Positions 5,722 to 13,260 of a stretch of DNA of 27,277 nucleotides are shown in pieces; position 1 is the first letter of the stretch, and each line of letters opens with the position of its first letter. Position numbers and translations under genes: made by a program. The notes beneath the pieces were generated by a model. The model searched no databases. It saw only the letters and a list, made by a program, of their open reading frames with translations, and was not told the origin of the DNA. Origin of the DNA: Bacteroides sp. UBA939 (GTDB lineage: Bacteria > Bacteroidota > Bacteroidia > Bacteroidales > Bacteroidaceae); assembly GCF_002293435.1 (NCBI RefSeq), contig NZ_DBDF01000099.1, forward strand, positions 1-27,277. The letters are read 5' to 3'.

Positions 5722-8625
5722 CTATCGCTTACACAATTCTTTGAAATCACAATATTCGCACTTCTTCGTATCTTCCGTTTGAGTGAAAGGTTCTTCATAA
5801 CTGTAAATCTCTTGTAACAGGTTTAGTAACCGTTCGCGGAAATCATCTTCATAGAATGTAAAGTTGTCGACCGGTATTTTAGGTTGTCTGGCTTCACCCA
5901 TTTCGATGATGGGCGAATAAGTCTCTGAAGCCGCCCGGTGAATATAGAGCAGGGAAGGCGCTACTTTCAGCGATTGTTTACGACACATAATGGCGGCATA
6001 CAGAAATGTTTGGAAGATATAGTTCGGACGTCCCTCGGCAGGGGTGAACAGTTGCGCTATGTTCTCCGGATTTTTGGGACTACCTCCGGTTTTATAGTCT
6101 ACAATGCGCAGAGTATCTTCTTTGCTGTCTATGCGGTCGATGGTACCGCCGATGTTTAAAGAAAGTTTTCCCACCGGCGTATTGATAATCATAGTTTCGG
6201 TCACTTCCTTTTCCATCCCCTCCATACAAAACGGGGCATATTGCAAATCATTACGCAGCAATTGGCGGAGATATGATGCAATTACTTTTGCATTGATAAG
6301 CTGAGTACCGTTATACTCCGATTTTTCGGCAGGGGCGATGTGAAAGAAAATCTCTTTGAAAGCGGCATCTACATAATCCTGTAGCTTTATATCATTGCGT
6401 AGCAGTTGTTCCAAGTCCTCTTTCCGTACTTCTTTTCCACGGACGGTCAGGGCTTCATATGCCAATTCGGCGGAACGGTGAAAAATAGTCCCGAACAGTG
6501 CAGAGTCTATTTCAGCGCTGATTTCATCGGGAGCTTTCAAGCCTGCCACATAACGGTAGTAGAACTTCAGCCGGCAATCCAGGTATGCATTGAGTGCGGA
6601 AGGAGAAAAAATAGCCTTTGGATGCCGGGTAACATCATAGCGATTGTACATTCGCGTAATGATTTCCGGCGTTTTCTCAATACATATTTCCCTGTTACTT
6701 TGCGGTGATTGCCCGGCTTCCAGATATTCGCGTGAAATGTCGTAAGGTGATTCGACAAGGAATTGCAGCATAAAGCGCGACATCTCTCCACGATTTATTC
6801 CGTCCGAAGAGGTATTATATAATAAGGTGACATTTTCGGCGCGTTGTATCAGGCGGTAGAAATAGTAAGCATAGACAGCGTTCTTATGTTCGATGGTGGT
6901 CATGCCGAAAGCCCTCCGCAGATTGTAGGGGATGAAAGAAGATTCTCCACCTGCTTTGGGCAACTGTCCTTCGTTGAGCGAAAGCATAATAAGGTTACGG
7001 AAGTCGAGATTACGTGTCTCCAGTACTCCCATTACTTGCATACCGATGGCGGGTTCTCCATGGAAAGGTATATTGGAAGTGGCAAGCAGGCGACATAGCA
7101 AACGTTTCAGGGTATCGACTTGCAAAGTCAGTTCGCCGCTGTCTATAAGATTGAGCAGGCGGTTGATAAGCGTGTAGCTTTTGAATAATGATTCCCGGTA
7201 GAGTTGGTTAAAGATATCATTCGTTTCTTCCTGCTGCCTGTAGAGTACGGATACTTCCCGCAGCATCGTTGTAAGGTATTGGCAAAGAGAAGAAATGCCC
7301 GTTTGCGGGGTGAATAGCAGTTCCAGAAAAGTATCTTGTCCTAATTCGGAAGGTAATGGATAGAAGCGGTTGTCTTTCGTTAGTTGTTTTTCTAATATTT
7401 CCGCGGAAGCGGATAGCCGGCGGGTATAAGGATGTTTAAGCACGGACAGGACAGCCTCATACAAGTATCGCCCCGTCCCTGCCTGATATCCGTTTGTTTG
7501 TAATTCAATCAGCGCACTGATAAAACTATATACGGGTGTCTGGGCTAAGGGAAATCCCATAGTGATATTGACATTCTTTATTTCCGCCGGAATTGAATGA
7601 AGTACAGGCAGTAGAAGAGCTTCATTGCAAAGTACTACTGCATTCTCTTTTTCTTGAAAAGACGGAGTTTCTTCAGAAGATGAATCCTGCAAGATTGAAC
7701 GTACCCATTCCGGTAAATAGCGTGCTTGCGCATTTTCGGTTGGTGCGGAAATGAAACGCACGGTCTTGGGAGTCCGTAATACATCGAATACCGTTTCGGG
7801 TAGTTCATTTGGAAAAGTCTTCAGGTTATGGATAATGAACTTACCGGCTTCGTGGGTGTAAGGCGGCGTTTTCTCCTGAGGCAGGCGGGTATAGAAGATA
7901 TCATAATCCCAGTAAAACAGCGCTTTGCCTGCGTCGTGCAAGCGTTTGAAGAATTCGGTTTCTACCTTGTTCAGCACATTGAAGCCGACAAATACGTAAC
8001 GGTCGTATTTCAGCTTTTCCGGTTGAAGCTCTTCCATTACCTGGCGGTACATCATGCCTTCGTAAGCGATACCGAGTTCTGCAAGGTTGCTACGATAATG
8101 ATGATAAATATCTCGCAGCTTATCCCATAGAGAGATGAACTTCTCTTTGAGTTCCGTTCGCCGTTCGATGGAGAAGTTTTGAAAAAACAGGCGGATGGCT
8201 TCTTCCTGTTCTGCATTGAGGAAGTTGTAATCATCCATAATGTTTTTCAGGTCTTGCAGGTTTGAGAAGAGCCGGTTGGCATCTACAAGATTCTTGTCCA
8301 CATCATCAAAGTCGCTGATAAGCAATTCGCCCCAGAAATAGAAATCGTCCAATGTTTCTTCGCTGCGGGTTTCTTCACGGAATACTTTATAGAGTTCGCA
8401 TACCAGACGGATAGGGTCGCCCAACTTCCAGGGAGAGAGTTGGCGGAATAGTTCGCTGATGCTGATGTATGCAGGCGACCACAATGGGCGGTCACTCTGC
8501 GCTGCCAGATGTTCGTTGAAGAACAGACCGGCACGCTTGTTTGGGAATACGATTGCAACTCGTGACAAGTCGTTTCCTATCTTTTGGTGTAGGTCTTGGG
8601 CAACTAATTGAAGGAATGTTTGCAT
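5722..8625 (-). CDS. addB: AddB-like PD-(D/E)XK nuclease subunit of a helicase-nuclease
   Basis: Second subunit of an AddAB/RecBCD-type double-strand-break end-processing complex. The 967-aa protein has a degenerate UvrD-like N-terminus: at the Walker A position it reads VAIVFPNKRAGLFF with no GKT, so it is unlikely to be a motor. The C-terminal RecB-family nuclease has GTIFHRSAE, then GGTIDRID (D830) and IVDYKTG (D843, K845). Four cysteines are placed as in the AddB iron-sulphur staple: C684 before the nuclease (DCRLKFYYRY) and C956, C959, C965 at the extreme end (CEYCDFKELC). The frame extends to a TTG at 8640, but the ATG at 8625 (MQTFLQLVAQ) is preferred. It lies 263 bp downstream of addA, with a large hairpin between. 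Co-transcription is likely but could be attenuated there. Confidence 0.88.
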   Translation of the reverse strand: MQTFLQLVAQDLHQKIGNDLSRVAIVFPNKRAGLFFNEHLAAQSDRPLWSPAYISISELFRQLSPWKLGDPIRLVCELYKVFREETRSEETLDDFYFWGELLISDFDDVDKNLVDANRLFSNLQDLKNIMDDYNFLNAEQEEAIRLFFQNFSIERRTELKEKFISLWDKLRDIYHHYRSNLAELGIAYEGMMYRQVMEELQPEKLKYDRYVFVGFNVLNKVETEFFKRLHDAGKALFYWDYDIFYTRLPQEKTPPYTHEAGKFIIHNLKTFPNELPETVFDVLRTPKTVRFISAPTENAQARYLPEWVRSILQDSSSEETPSFQEKENAVVLCNEALLLPVLHSIPAEIKNVNITMGFPLAQTPVYSFISALIELQTNGYQAGTGRYLYEAVLSVLKHPYTRRLSASAEILEKQLTKDNRFYPLPSELGQDTFLELLFTPQTGISSLCQYLTTMLREVSVLYRQQEETNDIFNQLYRESLFKSYTLINRLLNLIDSGELTLQVDTLKRLLCRLLATSNIPFHGEPAIGMQVMGVLETRNLDFRNLIMLSLNEGQLPKAGGESSFIPYNLRRAFGMTTIEHKNAVYAYYFYRLIQRAENVTLLYNTSSDGINRGEMSRFMLQFLVESPYDISREYLEAGQSPQSNREICIEKTPEIITRMYNRYDVTRHPKAIFSPSALNAYLDCRLKFYYRYVAGLKAPDEISAEIDSALFGTIFHRSAELAYEALTVRGKEVRKEDLEQLLRNDIKLQDYVDAAFKEIFFHIAPAEKSEYNGTQLINAKVIASYLRQLLRNDLQYAPFCMEGMEKEVTETMIINTPVGKLSLNIGGTIDRIDSKEDTLRIVDYKTGGSPKNPENIAQLFTPAEGRPNYIFQTFLYAAIMCRKQSLKVAPSLLYIHRAASETYSPIIEMGEARQPKIPVDNFTFYEDDFRERLLNLLQEIYSYEEPFTQTEDTKKCEYCDFKELCKR

Positions 8626-8645
8626 ATTATGAGGGGTCAAGTAAG

Positions 8646-8660
8646 CGAAGCGGAGCTTCG
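8646..8660. repeat. Short perfect hairpin CGAAGC-gga-GCTTCG
   Basis: A 6-bp perfect stem with a 3-nt loop lies directly upstream of addB. It is followed by A+T-rich direct repeats (attttgaattataaattttgaa, 8662-8684). With the neighbouring 50-bp inverted repeat it makes the addA-addB spacer almost entirely repetitive. Confidence 0.6.
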
Positions 8661-8688
8661 TAATTTTGAATTATAAATTTTGAATGGC

Positions 8689-8832
8689 TTCGCAATGCAA
8701 GCGATTTTTCAGACGCAGATAATGTGGATGCCGCGGATTTTAAATGCCGCGCTATCTTAACTCATCCGGAAGGTAAAAAGAGATCCGCGTCATCCGAGTT
8801 ATCTGCGTCTAAGAAATTACTTGTATTGCGAA
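8689..8832. repeat. Long imperfect inverted repeat between addA and addB
   Basis: The left arm 8689-8738 and right arm 8783-8832 are reverse complements at about 41 of 50 positions by hand alignment, with a 44-nt loop. Conserved blocks are TTCGCAAT at the outer ends, AGACGCAGATAA in the middle and CGCGGAT at the inner ends. Several mismatches would be G-U pairs in RNA. It is transcribed with addAB, so it forms a large RNA stem between the two genes. The shape and its GC-rich AGACGCAGATAAC motif suggest a dispersed Bacteroides intergenic (MITE-like) element. No transposase is present. Confidence 0.75.
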
Positions 8833-8888
8833 GTAACCTGATTGGGGCTTTCAACTGATGCATTATCATTTATACTACAAACTAATTA

Positions 8889-11800
8889 TTATGAGGTACT
8901 TATATTAATTATTAAATCTTCTTCCACATACCACAGAAATCCCTTTATATTCTCTTTGGAATATCCCATGTTGGTAAGTAACAGCATATATTCCTGCACC
9001 TGTTTATTGTGCTTCTTATTCTGTTTTCCGAATTTGAGGTCTATAACAACAATTTCGTTACCGCGCATCATCACCCGGTCGGGGCGGCGTGTGCGCAGTT
9101 CACCGTTTTCTTGCCAGATGATATCACATTCATTGAAAAGCAGCCATTCGCCGGAATACCAATCCTGTACCTGAGTCAAAGAGAAAGCATGGCGGGTTAG
9201 TTCCTGTATTTCCTTTTCTGCTTCGGGCGTGCCGATGATACCTTCAAAAACAAGTTGTTGGATGGCGTTATCAATATCCTTTTCTGTTTCGATGGCAGAG
9301 AAGAGGGTATGCAACAATTGTCCCCGATGAATAAAGCGACTGTCTGACTCTTCTTCCTCCACTCCACGGATGAAATCGGCCGAACGATTCGATTGGCGGA
9401 ATTCGATGTCGTGCCGCATGCTTTCTATGTGAATGGGGAGTTTCTCCGGTTTCTGCGAAAGGCGATTGACTGGAGTTCGTGGAGAAGAGGCTACCGTTTG
9501 ACTACTTGCTCCCGGACTTTCTGCCGAACTTGCTCCCGGACTTTCCGCCGGACAGGATTCTTTGTCTGACGGGCAGAGCTTTCCGCTTTCGTAAGGTTCT
9601 TCTTCGTTCCAATTCTCATTGTCTTCACGGGCGGAGACTTGTGCCAAGGCATTGGCAAGTAGCTCGGATATGGTTCCTTTCTGTCCTTTCTTACTCCAGA
9701 ATATAAGATTCTTTCCGGCACGGGTGAAAGCTACATAAAGCAGATTCAGATTATCCACCCAGAGTTGCAGGCGTTCGTCCAGATAGTCCTGCCGGTATAC
9801 GGACTCTGCCATTGTGGACGAATAGTTGACCGGAACAATATCGAGCGCATTGTACGGTTCTTCGGTGGGAGAGCACCATATCAACTGATTGTTGGTTTCG
9901 TTCTCCAGTTTCCAGTCGCAGAAGGGGATTAGGACTGTGTGGAACTCCAATCCTTTTGACTTATGAATGGAAAGAATGCGAATTCCGTCCATTTCTCCGC
10001 TGGGGATGGTCTTGCCGCACAATGTTTCATCCCAATGACGGATAAAAGCGTCGAGATCGGAAGAGTTGTTTTGCAAATAATCCGTCACCGCATCGAAGAA
10101 AGAGAACAGATAGGCATCCTGTTCTTCAATCCGGTGCATTTCAAACAGGCTGAATAACTCTTCCAGCAGTTCGTATAGCGGCATCAGGCGGAGGGTTTCC
10201 ATGCGGGAGACGAACGATTCGGGAAGCATTGCCTCAGGGGAAGCGGTGAATAGCTTGTCCCAATCCGTGCTTTGTAACCGGTAGTTCGTAATTAATGAAG
10301 CTCTTGCTATCCTATCTTCCGGATTGGAAAGATAACGCAAGGCATCTATCAGCATACATAATGCCTGCGAGGCGTCCAGCCGGAATGCTTCGTCCGAAAC
10401 AATGGGCAGATGCATCGTTTTATCAAAGTAATCGGCGATAAGGGGAATGTTCTTGTTCTTGCGTACAAGAATGGTGATATCATTCAGCTTTACGCCGGCT
10501 TCCAGTAACCGCTGTACTTCTTCGCCCAGGGAGATAATGGTAAGTTCGGTATAGTTATGTTCTTCGTCCGCTTCCAGAAAGGTGGCTTTGATGTAGCCTT
10601 TGGCTTCTGTCCTGGGAGATTCTTGGGTGGCGTCTGCGTAGGCGCGTTGCAATGGGCGGCAGTCTTCCTGCAATTCTTTCAGGTGGAGCAGATTGAGGTA
10701 TTCTACTGCCGCGGTGAAGAGGGTGTTGTTGAACCGGATGATGTTTGTTTCGCTTCGCCGGTTTGTTTTTAGAGTTTCCACCCGCACCGGGAAAGGGAAG
10801 GGTGTTTCTTTCGTTCCCAGCGCATTCAATATACCCCAGTCGCCGTTTCGCCAGCGATAGATGGATTGCTTTACGTCGCCCACAATCAGGCTGTTGGCTC
10901 CTTGCGAAAGACCTTCCTGCAAGAGGATTCTGAAGTTGTCCCATTGCATCCGGCTGGTGTCCTGGAATTCGTCAATCATTACGTTGCGGATGCTGGCGCC
11001 GATTTTCTCGAATACGAATGAGGAGTCGCCGTCGCCCACCAGGTTGTGGAGTAATGCATTGGTATCGGACAACAGGAAGCGGTTGTGTTCGCGGTTCAGT
11101 TCGCGTACTTCTTCGTCGATGTGTGCGAGTAGTTGCAGTTTGTTCAGGTGTTGCAGTGACAGACGGCAACTGTTTACGGTTTTGTTGTTCCTTGGTCTGA
11201 ATGTTTCGGCATTCTGCAACAGGGGGAGCAGGCTTGTTTCTACCAGGTGGATGATGTCGTTCTTTCGCGTGGATGTCTTGGTTGCCCAGTTCCTGGCGTC
11301 GTCCAGACTGTTTTTCAGGGTGGCGTTTACTACGTCTTTATCCGTTAAGCGTCCGTCATTCAGTTTGCGGAAGTAACTGCTGATGCCTCGTGAGCCGCCT
11401 TTGAGGTCTTCCGGAGTAAGGGCGTGAGCTTCCAATTCTCCGGTAAACTGGTCGTAGAAGCTTTTCATTTGCTCCAGGGCTTCGGTTTCTTTTTCGCGCA
11501 GTTGGTTGCGGTATTGCTTGATGGTATCGGGTTGTTTCAGTTGTTGGCGGAGGCTTTTGCCGCGCTCTATGTAGCCTTCGTCGAAGATGTTCCAGCCGAA
11601 ACGTTTGATTTCGTCGGAGACGTTCCAACGTTTATCGTCGGCTATGCGCTCGTTGATGTAGTCCAGCAACCATGTCAGGACAGGGGAGGAGGGGGTTAAC
11701 TTCTCAATGAGGCTGTCTACGGAGTCGCTTAGTACTTCGGCGTTGTTTAGCTCTATGTTGAGGTTGGGACTGAGTTCCAGTTCACGGGCCAGGTTGCGCA

Positions 11801-12239
11801 TTACGGACTGGAAGAAGGAGTCGATGGTTTCTACGCGGAAACGGCTGTAGTCGTGCAGCATGTATTGAAGGGCGGTTCCGGCTGCGCGACGGATGTCGGA
11901 TTCGGAGAGGGCTTTAAAGTTTTTGTTTTGTTGTGGGTCTCTGTTTTGCTGCAAATCTCCATTTCGTTGCAAGTCTTTATTCTGCTGCAAGTTCTTGCTC
12001 TGTTGCAAGTCTTCGCGGATACGGTTCAGGTACGGTTCGGAGGCAGGGTCGGCTATCCAGATGCCGTATAGCTGTTGCAGAATACGTTCCTTCATTTCGG
12101 CCGTGGCTTTGTTGGTGAAGGTTACGGCGAGTATCTGTTGATAGGCTTTGGGGTTCAGTATCAGGTGCTTGATGTATTCTACGGCAAGTGTGAACGTTTT
12201 TCCCGAACCGGCTGAGGCTTTGTATACTAATAATTCCAT
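8889..12239 (-). CDS. addA: AddA/RecB-like UvrD helicase-nuclease
   Basis: ATP-driven DNA motor and nuclease for processing double-strand ends before RecA loading. The 1116-aa protein opens with MELLVYKASAGSGKTFTL (Walker A, K14) and has AVTFTNKATAEMKER. Walker B is IDEFQDTS with D423 and E424. Later it has GDVKQSIYRWRNGD, ILSIHKSKGLEF and LLYVAFTRA, the last UvrD motifs. The C-terminal nuclease motif is PDRVMM (D1054) followed by VIDLKFGK (D1067, K1069) and a QxxEY. I start at the ATG at 12239. Upstream ATGs at 12278 and 12272 overlap a perfect -7 box, so they would not be in the message. Two low-complexity tandem inserts interrupt the protein (see separate entries). Pairs with AddB downstream. 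Confidence 0.9.
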   Translation of the reverse strand: MELLVYKASAGSGKTFTLAVEYIKHLILNPKAYQQILAVTFTNKATAEMKERILQQLYGIWIADPASEPYLNRIREDLQQSKNLQQNKDLQRNGDLQQNRDPQQNKNFKALSESDIRRAAGTALQYMLHDYSRFRVETIDSFFQSVMRNLARELELSPNLNIELNNAEVLSDSVDSLIEKLTPSSPVLTWLLDYINERIADDKRWNVSDEIKRFGWNIFDEGYIERGKSLRQQLKQPDTIKQYRNQLREKETEALEQMKSFYDQFTGELEAHALTPEDLKGGSRGISSYFRKLNDGRLTDKDVVNATLKNSLDDARNWATKTSTRKNDIIHLVETSLLPLLQNAETFRPRNNKTVNSCRLSLQHLNKLQLLAHIDEEVRELNREHNRFLLSDTNALLHNLVGDGDSSFVFEKIGASIRNVMIDEFQDTSRMQWDNFRILLQEGLSQGANSLIVGDVKQSIYRWRNGDWGILNALGTKETPFPFPVRVETLKTNRRSETNIIRFNNTLFTAAVEYLNLLHLKELQEDCRPLQRAYADATQESPRTEAKGYIKATFLEADEEHNYTELTIISLGEEVQRLLEAGVKLNDITILVRKNKNIPLIADYFDKTMHLPIVSDEAFRLDASQALCMLIDALRYLSNPEDRIARASLITNYRLQSTDWDKLFTASPEAMLPESFVSRMETLRLMPLYELLEELFSLFEMHRIEEQDAYLFSFFDAVTDYLQNNSSDLDAFIRHWDETLCGKTIPSGEMDGIRILSIHKSKGLEFHTVLIPFCDWKLENETNNQLIWCSPTEEPYNALDIVPVNYSSTMAESVYRQDYLDERLQLWVDNLNLLYVAFTRAGKNLIFWSKKGQKGTISELLANALAQVSAREDNENWNEEEPYESGKLCPSDKESCPAESPGASSAESPGASSQTVASSPRTPVNRLSQKPEKLPIHIESMRHDIEFRQSNRSADFIRGVEEEESDSRFIHRGQLLHTLFSAIETEKDIDNAIQQLVFEGIIGTPEAEKEIQELTRHAFSLTQVQDWYSGEWLLFNECDIIWQENGELRTRRPDRVMMRGNEIVVIDLKFGKQNKKHNKQVQEYMLLLTNMGYSKENIKGFLWYVEEDLIINISTS
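9504..9551. repeat. 24-bp tandem duplication inside addA
   Basis: Two near-identical 24-bp copies start at 9504 and 9528 (actTGCTCCCGGACTTTC type) and encode the repeated octapeptide AESPGASS. They lie in a Ser/Pro-rich linker before the C-terminal nuclease domain. The reading frame is kept. Confidence 0.75.
11919..12011. repeat. 18-bp tandem repeat inside addA (D-L-Q-Q-N-K hexapeptide)
   Basis: Five consecutive 18-bp units encode the imperfect hexapeptides DLQQSK, NLQQNK, DLQRNG, DLQQNR and DPQQNK, followed by a partial NFK (residues 77-107). They sit in helicase subdomain 1 between the Ia-like TNKATAEMKER motif and VETIDSFFQSVMR. Because 18 is a multiple of 3, copy-number changes would keep the frame. 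Confidence 0.85.
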
Positions 12240-12265
12240 GTGAGTTTGCAGAGTTAACTTTTCTA

Positions 12266-12273
12266 CAAACATA
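12266..12273 (-). promoter_or_regulatory. -7 box of addA
   Basis: The minus strand reads TATGTTTG, a perfect TAnnTTTG. It contains the in-frame ATG at 12272, so transcription should start downstream of it. This supports the shorter AddA start at 12239, with a leader of roughly 20 nt. Confidence 0.5.
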
Positions 12274-12437
12274 AGCAAAAATGCGGGATGTTAGTAATGC
12301 TTGAGAGATATTTTAGGGAAAGAGCATCAAAATTATATTTATGACTTCTTGAGTTACTTCATTTCTGTTAGTTATGGGCTTTGTAGTTTGTTTTCTGATA
12401 CTCTCAAAAATCCTGCAAAATATCAATACCTTATTCT

Positions 12438-12445
12438 TATATTTG
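12438..12445 (+). promoter_or_regulatory. -7 box of the TSUP transporter gene
   Basis: TATATTTG matches TAnnTTTG and predicts a leader of about 20 nt before the ATG at 12474. The region 12279-12437 between this and addA contains no other recognisable element. Confidence 0.55.
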
Positions 12446-12473
12446 CACCCGAAAAAGGTCTATAAATGCATAT

Positions 12474-13235
12474 ATGAATTATATTGAACAACTAATTGTT
12501 ATTTGCCCGTTGATATTTATCGGCAGTTTCATAGACAGCATTGCTGGGGGCGGAGGGCTTATCACACTTCCATCCTACAATATTGCCGGCTTATCGCCGC
12601 ATTTTGCTTTAGGTACCAACAAGTTTAGCAGTTGTATTGGTACTTTCTTCAGCACTATGCGCTTTGTGAAAAATAAAAGCTACAACTTGACGAGCGCCAT
12701 ACCTTCAGTTATCTTTGCCCTTATCGGGTCGGCAATCGGCACGGAGATTGCCATTTATTTGGATGCAAAAATATTGCAGTACGTACTTATTGTAGGAGTT
12801 CCGGTAATTGCTGTCGTTGTTTTAAAGAAGAAGAAGTTATCGGAAAATACCACCAAACAATTATCCAAAACCAGGCTCATTGTCTTATCCTCTATTATCG
12901 GTTTCGTGATTGGAGGCTATGATGGCTTTTTTGGACCGGGAACAGGCACTTTCCTCATCTTGGCTTATTCTTCAGTCTTAGGTTTCGACCTGCTAACAAG
13001 CATGGGGAATGCAAAACTTGTAAACCTGACCTCTAACTTCGCATCACTGTTTGTGTTTCTTATTGAGGGCAAAATACTGTTTGCCGTAGGCATACCTGCT
13101 GCTTTATGTGCCATTGCCGGGCATTATATAGGTAGCGGACTTGCCATAAAGAATGGACGGAAAATCATTCGCCCTATATTAATTCTGGTTTTGGTATTGC
13201 TCATGATGAAAATCGTATGGGATATGTTCCTTTAG
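12474..13235 (+). CDS. TSUP family (TauE/SafE) inner-membrane transporter
   Basis: A 253-aa, very hydrophobic protein predicted to have about eight membrane segments. The family hallmark is at the N-terminus: IDSIAGGGGLITLP followed by ALGTNKFSS. A related second-half motif, GGYDGFFGPGTGTFLI with GNAKLVNLTSN, shows the internal duplication typical of TauE/SafE proteins. Family members export or import sulphur-containing or organic anions (sulphite, sulphoacetate, taurine-related). Nothing nearby fixes the substrate: the neighbours are addA and a convergent TonB receptor. It is a single-gene unit with its own -7 box. The length is normal for the family. The stop lies 25 bp from the convergent receptor's stop, and no strong terminator is seen between them. 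Confidence 0.88.
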   Translation: MNYIEQLIVICPLIFIGSFIDSIAGGGGLITLPSYNIAGLSPHFALGTNKFSSCIGTFFSTMRFVKNKSYNLTSAIPSVIFALIGSAIGTEIAIYLDAKILQYVLIVGVPVIAVVVLKKKKLSENTTKQLSKTRLIVLSSIIGFVIGGYDGFFGPGTGTFLILAYSSVLGFDLLTSMGNAKLVNLTSNFASLFVFLIEGKILFAVGIPAALCAIAGHYIGSGLAIKNGRKIIRPILILVLVLLMMKIVWDMFL

Positions 13236-13260
13236 CTTAAAACTTCGGTTCTGAAGGGGC

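Noticed and set aside
13236..13260. Terminator between the TSUP gene and the TonB receptor gene
   Set aside because: Only a 4-bp stem (CTTC-GAAG) without a T-tract is present in the 25-bp gap.
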